Part shown: positions 10,467 through 22,189 of the stretch, piece by piece
Numbering within the stretch: position 1 is the first letter of the stretch
Layout: the number at the start of each line of letters is the position of its first letter
Assembly: GCA_900660155.1 (NCBI GenBank)
Contig: CABFPE010000122.1
Location: 1,535,120 to 1,568,060 of the forward strand
Origin: Hofstenia miamia
Lineage: Eukaryota > Xenacoelomorpha > Acoela > Hofsteniidae
Direction of reading: 5' to 3'
DNA: 32,941 bases
The notes under the pieces: generated by a model
What the model was told of the DNA's origin: nothing
Databases searched by the model: none
Seen by the model: only the letters and a program-made list of their open reading frames with translations
Made by a program: the position numbers and the translations under genes

Positions 10467-11519
10467 TTAACAGTTGTTTTATATGCGAACTGATATATTC
10501 CATTGCCTTGTGATTATCAAACCGCTATTGTGTTCTTTGGCTAACTGTAGCTCTCAAACAGTATAAAGTGTTAATGCATTGTTTGTGTTTAGCTCTGCAA
10601 TATTTGTCAGTTGATCATCCAATAAAACGGATCTTTGCAATGATCGACATAATTGCTTTTTAGTTGTGGAGTAATGTATTCTGTATAAGAGTTTGCTATA
10701 TAAATGAAATAAGACATAGTGTGGAGTATTTCAAATATCTCTCAGAAGAATGGTGCACTCGTCAGTTTTATTTTGCTTATTTAACCATTTTTTCAAAATT
10801 TAGGTGTTGTGTCCAATGCTCTTTAACGGTTGTTTTCTTATGCGAACTGATATATTCCATTGCCTTTAGATTATCAAACAGTTCTAACTGTAACACTCAA
10901 ACATTATAAAATGTTAATGCATTGTTTGTGTTTTGTTCTGCAATATTTCTGAGCTGATCATCCAATAAAACGGATCTTTGCAATCAACCAAAACGATCTC
11001 TTTGATTTTAAAAGCAAAAATATTCTGTGTCTAATTTTGTTTATATGTCTTTAAAGTACTATTTGGCTGATATTTAGTAATTACATGACATATTTAAATA
11101 ATCATTTTCATCTTCAATTTGTTTAGATAAAGAGCTTTGCATGAAGCAACCTGGAATAACCGTTATAAAGCCATCATTATTTTCCTCGTACAAGAGATGT
11201 GTTCTATTCAAAAGAGTTGTTTCATTAGTTAAATCATTTTCTATTGTAACTCGCCAATCCTAAAATGAAAGGATCAGTGCATACTTTTTTGCGTTTCGCT
11301 CTGAAATATTTCGAAGTTGACCATCAAATAAACGGATCTTCTCAGTGAACCACTTAAGTCCTTTACATAATGTATTCTGTATCAGGGTTCGCTATATAAC
11401 TTTAGCCAGTCATAGTGTGGACTATTTCAAAGGCCACTCAGAAGAGAATGGTAAAGTCATCAATATTATTTTGTTTATTAAACCATTTTTTTAAATTTAG
11501 CTGTTGTGTTCCATGCCTT
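10467..11519. repeat. 1053-bp higher-order repeat, copy 1
   Basis: Three consecutive monomers (about 343-359 bp each) form a unit repeated immediately to the right at exactly 1053-bp offset. Only scattered single-base differences are seen, for example GCGAAC at about 10844 against GTGAAC at 11897. An 81-codon chance frame (10664-10909) is therefore repeated with the same translation. Confidence 0.9.
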
Positions 11520-12572
11520 TTAACAGTTGTTTTATATGCGAACTGATATATTCCATTGCCTTGTGATTATCAAACCGCTATTGTGTTCTTTGGCTAACTG
11601 TAGCTCTCAAACAGTATAAAGTGTTAATGCATTGTTTGTGTTTAGCTCTGCAATATTTGTCAGTTGATCATCCAATAAAACGGATCTTTGCAATGATCGA
11701 CATAATTGCTTTTTAGTTGTGGAGTAATGTATTCTGTATAAGAGTTTGCTATATAAATGAAATAAGACATAGTGTGGAGTATTTCAAATATCTCTCAGAA
11801 GAATGGTGCACTCGTCAGTTTTATTTTGCTTATTTAACCATTTTTTCAAAATTTAGGTGTTGTGTCCAATGCTCTTTAACGGTTGTTTTCTTATGTGAAC
11901 TGATATATTCCATTGCCTTTAGATTATCAAACAGTTCTAACTGTAACACTCAAACATTATAAAATGTTAATGCATTGTTTGTGTTTTGTTCTGCAATATT
12001 TCTGAGCTGATCATCCAATAAAACGGATCTTTGCAATCAACCAAAACGATCTCTTTGATTTTAAAAGCAAAAATATTCTGTGTCTAATTTTGTTTATATG
12101 TCTTTAAAGTACTATTTGGCTGATATTTAGTAATTACATGACATATTTAAATAATCATTTTCATCTTCAATTTGTTTAGATAAAGAGCTTTGCATGAAGC
12201 AACCTGGAATAACCGTTATAAAGCCATCATTATTTTCCTCGTACAAGAGATGTGTTCTATTCAAAAGAGTTGTTTCATTAGTTAAATCATTTTCTATTGT
12301 AACTCGCCAATCCTAAAATGAAAGGATCAGTGCATAATTTTTTGCGTTTCGCTCTGAAATATTTCGAAGTTGACCATCAAATAAACGGATCTTCTCAGTG
12401 AACCACTTAAGTCCTTTACATAATGTATTCTGTATCAGGGTTCGCTATATAACTTTAGCCAGTCATAGTGTGGACTATTTCAAAGGCCACTCAGAAGGGA
12501 ATGGTATAGTCATCAATATTATTTTGCTTATTTAACCATTTTTTAAATTAAGCTGTTGTATCCAATGTTGTT
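11520..12572. repeat. 1053-bp higher-order repeat, copy 2
   Basis: The right-hand partner of the 1053-bp duplication. Near-identity to copy 1 extends to about 12500 and then drops, so the last ~70 bases have already diverged into the next repeat type. A recent unequal crossover is the natural cause; an assembly error cannot be excluded from sequence alone. Confidence 0.88.
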
Positions 12573-12673
12573 TAACAGTTGGTTTCTTATAAGAACTATT
12601 TTCCATTGCCTTAGATTATCAAACCATTATTTTGTTCTTTGGATAACTCTAACTCTCAAACAATATAAATTGT

Positions 12674-13606
12674 TAATGCATTGTTTGTGTTTAGCTCTGG
12701 AATGTTTCTAAGTTTATCATCCAATAAAACGGATCTTTGCAATGACCCACATATTTGCTTTTTAGTTGTGCTTAAATGTATCCTATATCAGAGTTTGCTA
12801 TATAAATGGAGTCACAGTGTGGAGTATTTCAAATGTCTCTCAGAAGATTGGTGCACTAATCAATTTTATTCTGCTTATTTAACTATTTTTTCAAAATTTA
12901 CCTGTTGTGTCCAATGCCCTTTAACGTTTGTTTTTTTTATGGGAACTGATATATTCCATTGCCTTTTGATTATCAAACCATTATTTTGTTCTTTGGCTAA
13001 CTGTAACTCTCAAACAGTATAAATTGTAATTGCATTGTTTGTGTTCATTTCTGCAATATTTCTGAGTTGATCATCCAATAAAACGCATCTTTGCAATAAA
13101 AAACGTAATTGCTTTTTGATTGTGGCCTAATGTTGTTTACATCAAGTTTTCCTATAAAAATGGAGCCACTCAAAGTGTGGAATATTTCAAAAGTCGCTCA
13201 AAAGAGAATGGTATAGTCATCAATTTTATTTTGCTTCTTAAAATATTTTTTCAAAATTTAGCTGTTGTGTCCAATGCCCTTTAACATTTGTTTTTTTATG
13301 CGAACTGATATATTCAATTGCCTTTAGATTATCAAACCGTTATTGTGTTCTTTGGCTATCTGTAACTCTCACATTGTAGAAAGTGTTAATGCATTGTTTG
13401 TTTAGCTCTGCAAGATTTCTGAATTGATCCTTAAACACAATGGATCTTTGCAATGAAACACGTAATTGCTTTTTTGTTGTGGCATCATTTTTTTATATCA
13501 GATTTTCCTATGTAAATGGAGCCAGTCATAGTGTGGAGTATTTCATTTAGTTTATCAAACCGTTATTGTGTTCTTTGGCCTACTGTAACTCTAAAACAGT
13601 ATAAAG
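12674..13606. repeat. ~935-bp higher-order repeat, copy 1
   Basis: Three monomers of about 353, 360 and 220 bp. The short third monomer lacks about 135 bp: GGAGTATTTCATT is joined directly to TAGTTTATCAAACCG near 13540-13555. The same deletion junction appears in copy 2. Confidence 0.85.
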
Positions 13607-14542
13607 TGTTAATGCATTGTTTGTTTTCAGTTCTGCAATATTTCTGAGTTGATCATCCAATAAAATGGATCTTTGCAATGACCCACATAATTGCTTTTTA
13701 GTTGTGCTTGAATGTATTCTATATCAGAGTTTGCTATATAAATGGAGTCAGACAGTGTGGAGTATTTCAAATGTCTCTCAGAAGAATGGTGCACTTGTCA
13801 ATTTTATTCTGCTTATTTAACTATTTTTTGAAAATTTAGCTGTTGTGTCCAATGGCCTTTAATGTTTGTTTTTTATGCGAACTGATTTATTCCATTGTCT
13901 TTTGATTATCAAACCATTATTTTGTTCTTTGGCTAACTGTAACTTTCAAACAGTATAAATTGTAATTGCATTGTTTGTGTTCATTTCTGCAATATTTCTG
14001 ATTTGATCATCCAATAAAACGGATCTTTGCAATAAAAAACGTAATATCTTTTTGATTGTGGCGTAATGTTGTTGATATCAAATTTTCCTATAAAAATGGA
14101 GCCAGTCAAAGTGTGGAATATTTCAAAAGTCGCTCAAAAGAGAATGGTATAGTCATCAATTTTATTTTTCTTAAATTATTTTTTCAAAATTTAGCTGTTG
14201 TGCCCAAGGCCCTTTAACAGTTGTTTTTTTATGCGAAATGATATATTCCATTGCCTTTAGGTTATGAAACCGTTATTGTGTTCTTTGGCTATCTGTAACT
14301 CTCACATTGTAGAAAGTGTTAATGCATTGTTTGTTTAGCTCTGCAAGATTTCGGAATTGATCCTTAAACACAATGGATCTTTGCAATGAAACACATAATT
14401 GCTTTTTTGTTGTGGCATCATTTTTTTATATCAGATTTTCCTATGTAAATGGAGCCAGTCATAGTGTGGAGTATTTCATTTAGTTTATAAAACTGTTATT
14501 GTGTTCTTTGGCCTACTGTAACTCTAAAACATTATAAAGTGT
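13607..14542. repeat. ~935-bp higher-order repeat, copy 2
   Basis: The second copy of the three-monomer unit, including the same internally deleted 220-bp monomer (junction near 14473-14490). It differs from copy 1 by substitutions and small indels every few tens of bases, so it is older than the 1053-bp duplication. Confidence 0.85.
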
Positions 14543-16300
14543 TAATGAATTGTTTGTGTTTACCTCTGCAATATTTCTGAATTGAACATCCACCACAATG
14601 GATCTTTCCAATGAAACATGTTATTGCTTTTTAGTTGTGACTTAATGTATTCTATATTCATTTGCTATATAAATGGAGACAGTCATAGTGTGGGGTTTTT
14701 CAAATGTCGCTCAAAAGAGAATGGTATAGTCATCAATTTTATATTGCTCCCTTAGTTATTTTTTCAAAATTTAGCTGTTGCGGCCAATCAAATAAACAGA
14801 CTGTCTCAATGAACCACGTAATTGCTCTATATCAGAGTTTGATGTATAAAATTATCCACTAATAGGTACTGTGAAGTATTTCTGATTTTGCTCAGAATAA
14901 AATTGTATCATCATCAATTTATGTAGCATATTTAGCCATTTTTTAACATTTAGCTGTTGTGTCCAATGCTGTTTAACAGTTGTTTTTTATGTCAACTGAT
15001 ATTTTCCATTGCCTTTCGCTTATCAAACCATTGTTGTTCTTTGCCTAGCTGAAACTCTCAAATTGTATAATGTTTTTGAGCATTTTTTCACTGATATATT
15101 TGATTGCCTTTAATTTGTTATGGCATTTATTTGTATTGTGGTTAACAGTCGAACTCAAACATGAAAAAATAATGCATATATTTGTTGGATATCTAGAATA
15201 TTTATAAAATCCACCAACTATTCTTCTCAGTGTATTATATCATTGCTTTTTATTTGGTGTTTAGTTAACTGTTTTTTTTTAAATTTAGCTTTTGTATCCA
15301 ATATTGTTTAACATTTGTTTTCTAGTGTGAACTGATGCACTCCATTGATTTTAGATTATCAAAGTTTTATTGTGGTCCATTACTTTTGAATATTTCTAAT
15401 TTGATAATCAAACAGAATGATTTTTCTTATTTGGGGCATGATGTATTCTATATCTGAGTTTGCGAGATTCAAGTAATAATTCATGGGCGCATTATTAAAA
15501 TATTACACAAAAGAATGTTGAGTTCATCAATTTTGTTGTTTAGTTAACCATTTGTTTTAATTTAGCTGTTGTGTCCAATGTTGTTTGATTGCAACTCTCA
15601 AACTGTATGAAAGTATAAAGATAGAATTTTTAGAATTTTTTCTAGAATATTCTCTTGAACATCTAATAAAGCAGGTCTTAGTTATCTAGCTAAATCGTTC
15701 TTATTTTTAGAGAAGTTACATCCTTTATCCGTTTTTAAATGTATACAAATCAGGAAGTGGCTATTTTAGTTACATAAGATGTCTTAATTATCATTTTCAC
15801 TTTCTCTTACCTTTTTCTTGTGATACCTGTAGTATCATCTGTTATTTAACTATTACTTTTTTGTCATCACTGATATGTTCCAATATTATTAGTTTATATA
15901 TTTGCTATTTCTGTCTTATTCTAATGATAACTCTCAAATGGTATATTAAAGTAGAATTACATGATTGCTAGCTCTACAATCTTTCAAACAAAGTGGATCT
16001 TCTAAGTGAACTAGTTTTTTGTGTTGATACAAAATGCAGTCTATATCCCATTTGGAAATGAATTGAAGCACTTATTTGGCACCATATTGAAACAGTTATA
16101 ATTTGATTTTAGTGATCTGGTTCAATTTCAAATTGGCCAAGTAATGTCATTTATATTAATGTGTTGTATCCAATGTTATGTATAATGAAAGTGTAAATGC
16201 ATGATTGTTTACTTTTACCTCTGGCATATTTTTAAGGCTAAATATCAATAAAATTGAACTCTTCAATGAACTAAATAATTGTTATTTTAAAATTAGAACC

Positions 16301-16806
16301 ATCCACTTAGGCATCACTGGTTATTGTAATTTTAAATTTCTAATATTTTCTTAATTCAAAATGTTTTGTTACAAGTTTTAAAGATTATTCAATTCAAGAG
16401 GATATACATTTTGATAGATATCATTTACAGTAGTCATAGTGAAATCTGCCGATGTTGTATTAATGTGTGTTCAGTGAGGAATCCCATTAAATACTATGCA
16501 TTTTGCCTTGCAAGAAAAAGTTCACATCTATTTAATATCAAATGCATTGTATTAAAAATTTGGGGTGCAAAGTGTTTTATATTGATAAATATATCATTAC
16601 CAAACTAATCTTCAAAAAAAATTGGATTAGATCTCAAATTAGGATTTATTAACATAGACTACTAGAACTAACTTTATGAAAAGGTTGGCAAAACTTAAGC
16701 ACAGAATTACAGTGGATTAAGTTAGTTAATAATTTTTGGGAGAACCATTTTTTCCCAAACTCATGTTTATAAAGAAAATGGCTCAAATGCAACATATATT
16801 TAGGGA
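16301..16806. other. No recognised feature
   Basis: AT-rich sequence past the last legible satellite trace. An 80-codon frame at 16366-16608 is not similar to anything I recognise and has no supporting context. I see nothing else. Confidence 0.4.
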
Positions 16807-17157
16807 ATATATATATATATCTCGGCTTGTTTAAAGTTTGTGTAATTTCGGCTTGGCTCGCCACATAAAATCCTTGAATGAGGCTTGTTTTAGCTCGGTA
16901 TTTTTTTAAAAATATTGTGCTCAAAGAATTTTTTACATAGCTCTTCCTATTATTTAATAAACATTTCTTAAATAAGATTATAGGAAAGGCATACTTACTG
17001 CAAAAAATAAGAAAAATCTCCATAATCAAAATAGAAACCATAAATATAAACTTGCTTTGCCTAAAATAGGCTTGTTGTATATCAAATACTGTGCTCAAGC
17101 TCGGCTTGGCTCGGCTCGTTAGAAGCTCGACTTGTTGACAAGTCTGATATATATACA
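16807..17157. mobile_element. Small MITE-like element with CTCGGCTTG word repeats
   Basis: The left end (ATATATATATCTCGGCTTGTT, about 16810) and the inverted right end (TGTATATATATCAGACTTGT, about 17138-17157) are imperfect inverted copies. Inside both ends the words CGGCTTG, GGCTCG and their complements recur (16820, 16850, 17097-17130), giving clusters of CG-containing words in otherwise AT-rich DNA. A 169-codon minus-strand frame spans the element but only reads through the repeats and has no family match. The size is about 350 bp. The transposon nature is inferred from the ends; no target duplication was confirmed. Confidence 0.45.
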
Positions 17158-17162
17158 TATAT

Positions 17163-17208
17163 GGGCCCTTTGTAACATAGTAATTTGAACAAAAATTACA
17201 AAGGGCCC
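17163..17208. repeat. Perfect 13-bp inverted repeat (GGGCCCTTTGTAA) with 20-nt loop
   Basis: GGGCCCTTTGTAA at 17163-17175 is exactly complementary to TTACAAAGGGCCC at 17196-17208. It sits a few bases outside the right end of the word-repeat element. It could be a separate tiny foldback element or a transposon end. Confidence 0.85.
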
Positions 17209-17439
17209 GAAATGTTCAATTTTCCTTGTGACAAAGAGCCTTGCTTGTACAGAACCATTTTTGCTTTTTTGAGATTTTTTTACTAATATGTACTAAAATA
17301 CAATATTTAATATTGTTTGAGCTACTTGTCAAAAATTTTTATTTTGGCGTAAATTTTTTTAAAAAAATGAGTAGAAGATTGAAAGAGTATTACCCACTAT
17401 TCTATTGGTATAAACTTTCTAATTTGTTCAATTGGTCTT

Positions 17440-19440
17440 ACACCATACACCATTTTCTTTGATTTTTTCCTCGTCTTCAAAATTCAGTTTATTATCAATT
17501 ACTACTCCCAAATATTTTATTTTTGGTGATTCCTGAATGAAGTTGTTACATATCTTAATACTTTCTAATGTTTCTTTTCTATTCTTAATTACCATAAATA
17601 TAATTATTATTAAAGAATGATTTCAATTTTTCAACATTTTCTTGTAAAGTTAAAATTTCATTACAATAAATAAGAGTATCATCTGCAAGTTGCACATCTT
17701 TGCTATTAATTGTACTGATCCATATTATTCACATATAATGTAATTAGTAAGAGACCCATTACTGATGCTTGCAGTACTCCATGGTTTAATTTTAATAAAT
17801 GTGACATTTCTTTTCATTTCAAATTCTAAAATTTTCAAACTACTTTACCTTTACCAATGAAATATGATTAATTGAATTAAATGCCTTTGAAATATCTAGT
17901 GATGCTCTCACTCATCCATTTATTATCTAGTCTTCAATAGCATAAGTTTAGAATCCACACTGATGTGTTGATATTTATTCATTTGGTTGCAAATTTATTT
18001 TTTAAATATTTTATTGATTACTGATAAGTCAACAACCAGGGCGAAAATTCGCAATGGTCTTTAGCTTTGTTCCAATTAAATTCTACTAAGAATATATTTT
18101 GGTTTATAGGGATAGTCGCTTTCTAATATTGTGATGCTTATGATAGAAATGTTTAAATTTTGTATTTGTTGTCATTCATTCCTAGTTTCACAAATCTTTC
18201 ATTTAAAAATTTTAAATAAATTACTTTTTTGATTAAAAAATTTTTAAAAATGTTTTTATATCAAAATTCCATATTGTTGAGGCTTTTCCTAATGTTTTAT
18301 AGTGATTATATTTGACTTTCGTTATATTTTGACAAGAATTTGCATAGACCTTATGCTTTTTTTAAATGCATTCCGTTTTTTTTGATATCCATATCTTTGT
18401 TGTGTTTTTGAATCTTTCTAATTAGACAAAGCCTATTGTAAATATTTATTAAATTATTGATTCTAAAGATAATTTTTTGATTTACTGTTGTAACAAAGTA
18501 ATAATATTTCCAGTTTAAGTTCCTGAATTCCTTCAAAAAATTAAATTATTTCTTTGAATAAAGTCTTTTAGTGTAATATATTCATGAGTCTGTTGGAGTC
18601 TTTATATTGTTAAATATTGCAAATGTCAGTGGTCTGATATGAAAAATATTTAAGAAAAATTTCATATATATTAATTCTTGAGATGTTAGTAATGATATAA
18701 TCAATAGAGGAATTCTTAACAGTTGATATACGTTGGTATATTTGTATTTAAGACTCCCATATTAAATATATAAACTGAATCGTCAATTTTTTTCAATTTC
18801 ACACAAATATTTTTGGCTATAATCACCCATAAGATTTAAAGCAAATTTATTGCAAAATAAATAAATGAAAACAAAAACAATGCTATTAATAAATATGCGC
18901 TATTACTTAAATGAAATCTGCCCTTTCATTTAATTGATTTGATATTCCTAATAGGGATTGTTTCGATAATAAAATAATAAAGTTTGTTTGATTTCCAAAT
19001 TTCTTTGTATAAGTTTTTTTTTGTCAAAAGCTTGGAATAAGATTGTTTTTTGGTACAATAACAAACTCCGCATATATTAAATTAATCCCATAAACTATCA
19101 AATTCAGAAATAGTTTATTGGCTTGAATTTTTGTGGTATATTTAGCAGAACACCACCACCTCTGGGTTTGTTTTGAAGCTTGTCTTCTATCTCTGAAAAA
19201 TCAAATATTTGTCATTTAAACTTTTTAAGTAATCATTAGATTTTAACCAATTTTCCATAACGTCATTGATTGGACTGGCATCAAAATTATTAATTTGATC
19301 GCAAAATTTATCAACTTTATTCATTATACTCTGGAAATTGGTATTTACTAAATTAAATTTATTTTGTTTAGTTAAAATTTTTTCAATTACTTTTTTGCAG
19401 GGTATATTGTCGGATACAATCGTATTACAATTCATGGTTA
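17440..19440 (-). mobile_element. APE-type non-LTR relic, copy A
   Basis: On the minus strand from 19435 an 82-codon frame contains FNLVNTNFQSIMNKVDKFCD and ENWLKSNDYLKSLNDKY, the start of a LINE endonuclease domain. PRGGGVLLNIPQ follows near 19165-19130 in another frame. Traces of SDH-like residues occur near 18640. RT traces follow: YFKGI about 17900, GVLQASVMGLLLITLYVNN about 17780-17725 (the GVPQGSVLGPLLFILYIND block) and KYLGVVIDNKLNFEDE about 17515-17465. Stops and frameshifts are everywhere, so it is dead. Orientation and domain order are consistent across 2 kb. Confidence 0.75.
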
Positions 19441-19499
19441 GTCTTCAAAACAGTTAAATGCATTTGTTTTTGTAAATTGGACACTGCTAAATGCGTTAT

Positions 19500-20410
19500 G
19501 GTTATAGGATTTCTTTTTTGGAGTTGATGCATTTATTTATTTTTTGTATATTTTTATTTTAAAATTTTATTGAGGTTTTGTCTTAATGTTTTATAATGTT
19601 TACAATTTATGTTCTATTTTCGTAGTGGTTTAGGTTTTTTCTAATGCATTCTTTCGTTTCTTTAGATATCCATCTCTTCCACGATTTATTATCCTTTTTG
19701 TTTGGAATCTATCATAAATACTTATTAAATTATCACTTATGAATTTCATTTTTGATCCATTGTTGTGCAAAGTAATAATCATTTCAGTTTAAGTTCATCA
19801 ATTCCTTCAAAACATTATTATATTAGTGCAATTAATTCGTGAATCTATTCCAGTCTTTGTATTCATAAATGTTACAAATGTCATCGTGTGGTCTGTTATG
19901 AAAAAATCTGTAACAAAAACTTGGAATGTCAGTAATGATATAATTAAACCGTTTGAACAAAGTTGATATGCGTTTGTATATTTTTATTTAGAACTTCTAA
20001 ATTTTCAGCATACTTTATTCCAATCTAAAAGGTACGTGTATTTAAATTTGCGACATATTGAAATAAACTTCCTAAAATATCAATTAAATCGTTAATTTTC
20101 TTTTTCAATGTCACATTAGTCAATTTTGTTTATAATCACCCATAGTAGTAATTAAGTTTGATTTAGAATACAAATTTCTTTGTATAAGTTTTCTTTGTAA
20201 GGTAGAAACAAATCTTGCTTCAAACAATCACTGAATTTCGTGTTTTCTATTTTTTCAAAAAACAATTAATTGTCATGTAGACTTTTTGTACATGTAATAA
20301 TTACATTTTAATCAAATTTTTCGTAATCACTACTGTATTTTCATCAACATTTTGAAGTAGATCGTAAAATTTATCAACGCGCATTGATTTCTTACTCGTA
20401 ATGATTTTGT
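19500..20410 (-). mobile_element. APE-type non-LTR relic, copy B (same family as copy A)
   Basis: This stretch aligns with 18300-19330 of copy A in the same orientation. Shared landmarks are GATATCCAT (18388 and 19668), AAATATTTATTAAATTATT against AAATACTTATTAAATTATC, CAGTTTAAGTTC, AATGTCAGTAATGATATAAT and ATAATCACCCATA. The minus strand reads MRVDKFYDLLQNVDENTVV near 20385-20330, the counterpart of NKVDKFCDQINNFDASPI in copy A. Only the endonuclease and linker portion is present; the RT part is missing, so copy A abuts a truncated copy B. Confidence 0.7.
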
Positions 20411-21640
20411 TAGGAGCAGCGGCTCTGATGAGCGCACTTTGCTGAAATCAATTACCCCGGAGCATTTGAAGATGCTTTGTTATAACACTATTATCGCGCA
20501 CGAAGTTATTAGCACTGTTTAATGCAGTTACAAAAGAACTCTGTACATTTCATTCGCTTCTATCTAAACTTTCTGAATAATGCCACGCTGGAGAAGATGT
20601 AATCACCAATGATAAACAAACACAGATCATTTCAATCCAACGCCTGAAGATATGAATCATCCAAAAAGCACTGCAAGATTCCTGCCAAAAAGCTAAGAGA
20701 AGACACCATTTCTTCAACATAGGGACATTGATGTATCAACACTTGTGTTCAAAGCACTTCATTAATGGAGCAACAAAAGACGATATTTCTGATACACTAC
20801 AAAATTATACACTCAATGAAAAAATAAAGAACTAAATGATATAAGGTAGAACGTTGCTGACATTAAAGATAAGTTTCCAATTTTACTTAAGCACGTTAGT
20901 AACAATTTTATGCACACTAAAATCCATGTCAGGGAACCTGCACAATTTCCAAATAGCCACACCCTCACCAAAAAGGCATCAGAACTAAACATTTCCTTAC
21001 ACCAAAATTATAGCTTATTAAATTAATTTTTAAAACTGCTAATACTTTATATTTAGGGAATCACCCGAATTCTCCATTGTTCACACGTAATCGTATACAT
21101 TACTACATGCAGTGATATGCAGAACTACTGGAGCAATCAAGCATTAACGCACTTAGTGAACCCGACAATTAGAAAAGGCACACTAGCTTTTTATCATCAA
21201 CATGATAAATCAGCGCTAATTAGTCAGTCCCCGGCACCCAAAGCGTAACTGCCACCACACATTGCCCTTAGAAGTTGCTGCCACACCGATCATTGATTAA
21301 TAATGCACGCAATTTAATTCAGCAGTTAAGAAACTTTTTAGATGTTAACTATTTCTTGTGAACTATTATATATTTGTTTCCAAACGCCCAGGCTACGCCC
21401 ATTACAATGTTCAAATTCGCATCTCAATTAGCAATGTAATGGGATTTTTACAAGATTTGACGACCAATATTTCAGAAACTTCGCGAATAAATTCTTACAA
21501 AAAATGGTGAATATGCTAAGTTTTTCATGCTGAATACGAGTTTTGTGTTATAGTTTACATACCATGCATATTTACTAACATAGTTTTAAAGGGGCCCTTT
21601 ACAGGGTTATAGGATAAAAATTAAATTGCATATATAAATA
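20411..21640. other. Less AT-rich unassigned stretch
   Basis: Base composition is visibly more balanced here than on either side, for example GGAGCAGCGGCTCTGATGAG near 20415 and GTCCCCGGCACCCAAAGCG near 21228. Neither strand gives a frame longer than a few dozen codons or a motif I recognise. It may be the eroded body of another mobile element. Confidence 0.35.
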
Positions 21641-22189
21641 TTGAGGAGAAATTTGAATTCACAATGATAAAATTTATCCAATTGCAAAAAATCAAAGCTA
21701 TAACGTTCTTCACTGTAAAAAGAATTTGTTCAATTGGGTGTCCAAGAACTTTTTATCGCTATTGTATTGTACGTTCCCATCGAGAATTAACAGCTGCATG
21801 GAACGCTGTGAGATTAAACAATTCTTTCATTTTTTCCCAGTTAGCAAAGAACTTCCCTTTTAAGTGCTAAGCCTAAGCAGAGCATATATTCAAACTTCAT
21901 TGCTTGCTATGTGATTATTGATTATTTGTTTGTATTTCACTTTGACCACTGTTGTCACAGGCATGCATTTGTTGATTTTTTTTAAATATATTTTATTTAT
22001 TATATTTAAAATAAAAAAGGTAGGAATGTCTCCAATATTTCAAACCGCAAGGCGTTTAATGAATACAAAAAAAAATGAATACATGTCTACAAAATTAAAA
22101 GTCAAAGTAGAAACTAATTCATGAATAATACTAATTCATCAGTAATACTATGAAATCTAAATCAAATTGTATTAATACTATCAAGCCTA
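21641..22189. other. No recognised feature
   Basis: Two 68-codon plus-strand frames (21664-21870 and 21918-22124) occur here. Neither has recognisable motifs, a plausible splice context or a neighbour that supports it. Confidence 0.35.

Larger units (their letters stand above)
7970..16300. repeat. Tandem satellite array, ~350-bp monomers
   Basis: About 8.3 kb is built from roughly two dozen head-to-tail monomers, most 343-360 bp long. The phrase TTAATGCATTGTTTGTG recurs near 9511, 9867, 10571, 10914, 11624, 11967, 12674, 13387, 13607, 14320 and 14543, with variants between. The most constant block is CCAATAAAACGGATC followed by TTTGCAATGA. A second constant block is ATAGTGTGGAGTATTTC. Monomers are easily aligned from about 9.1 to 14.8 kb and decay towards both edges, the usual pattern of a satellite homogenised at its centre by unequal crossover. 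Many stops on both strands and the absence of any conserved frame argue against coding. The array begins about 400 bp after CNOT4. Confidence 0.9.

Noticed and set aside
10664..11962. Two 81-residue frames with identical translation at 10664-10909 and 11717-11962
   Set aside because: They are identical only because the DNA lies in the 1053-bp satellite duplication; related monomers have stops in this frame.
7970..16300. Satellite as a centromeric array with a CENP-B box
   Set aside because: No sequence resembling the CENP-B box was seen in the monomers; position relative to a centromere cannot be judged from one window.
16649..17158. 169-residue minus-strand frame
   Set aside because: It reads through the CTCGGCTTG word repeats and TA-rich ends, with no motif or splice context.
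20415..20450. C/D box snoRNA-like TGATGA ... CTGA
   Set aside because: The boxes are only about a dozen bases apart, too close for a guide RNA, and there is no terminal stem.
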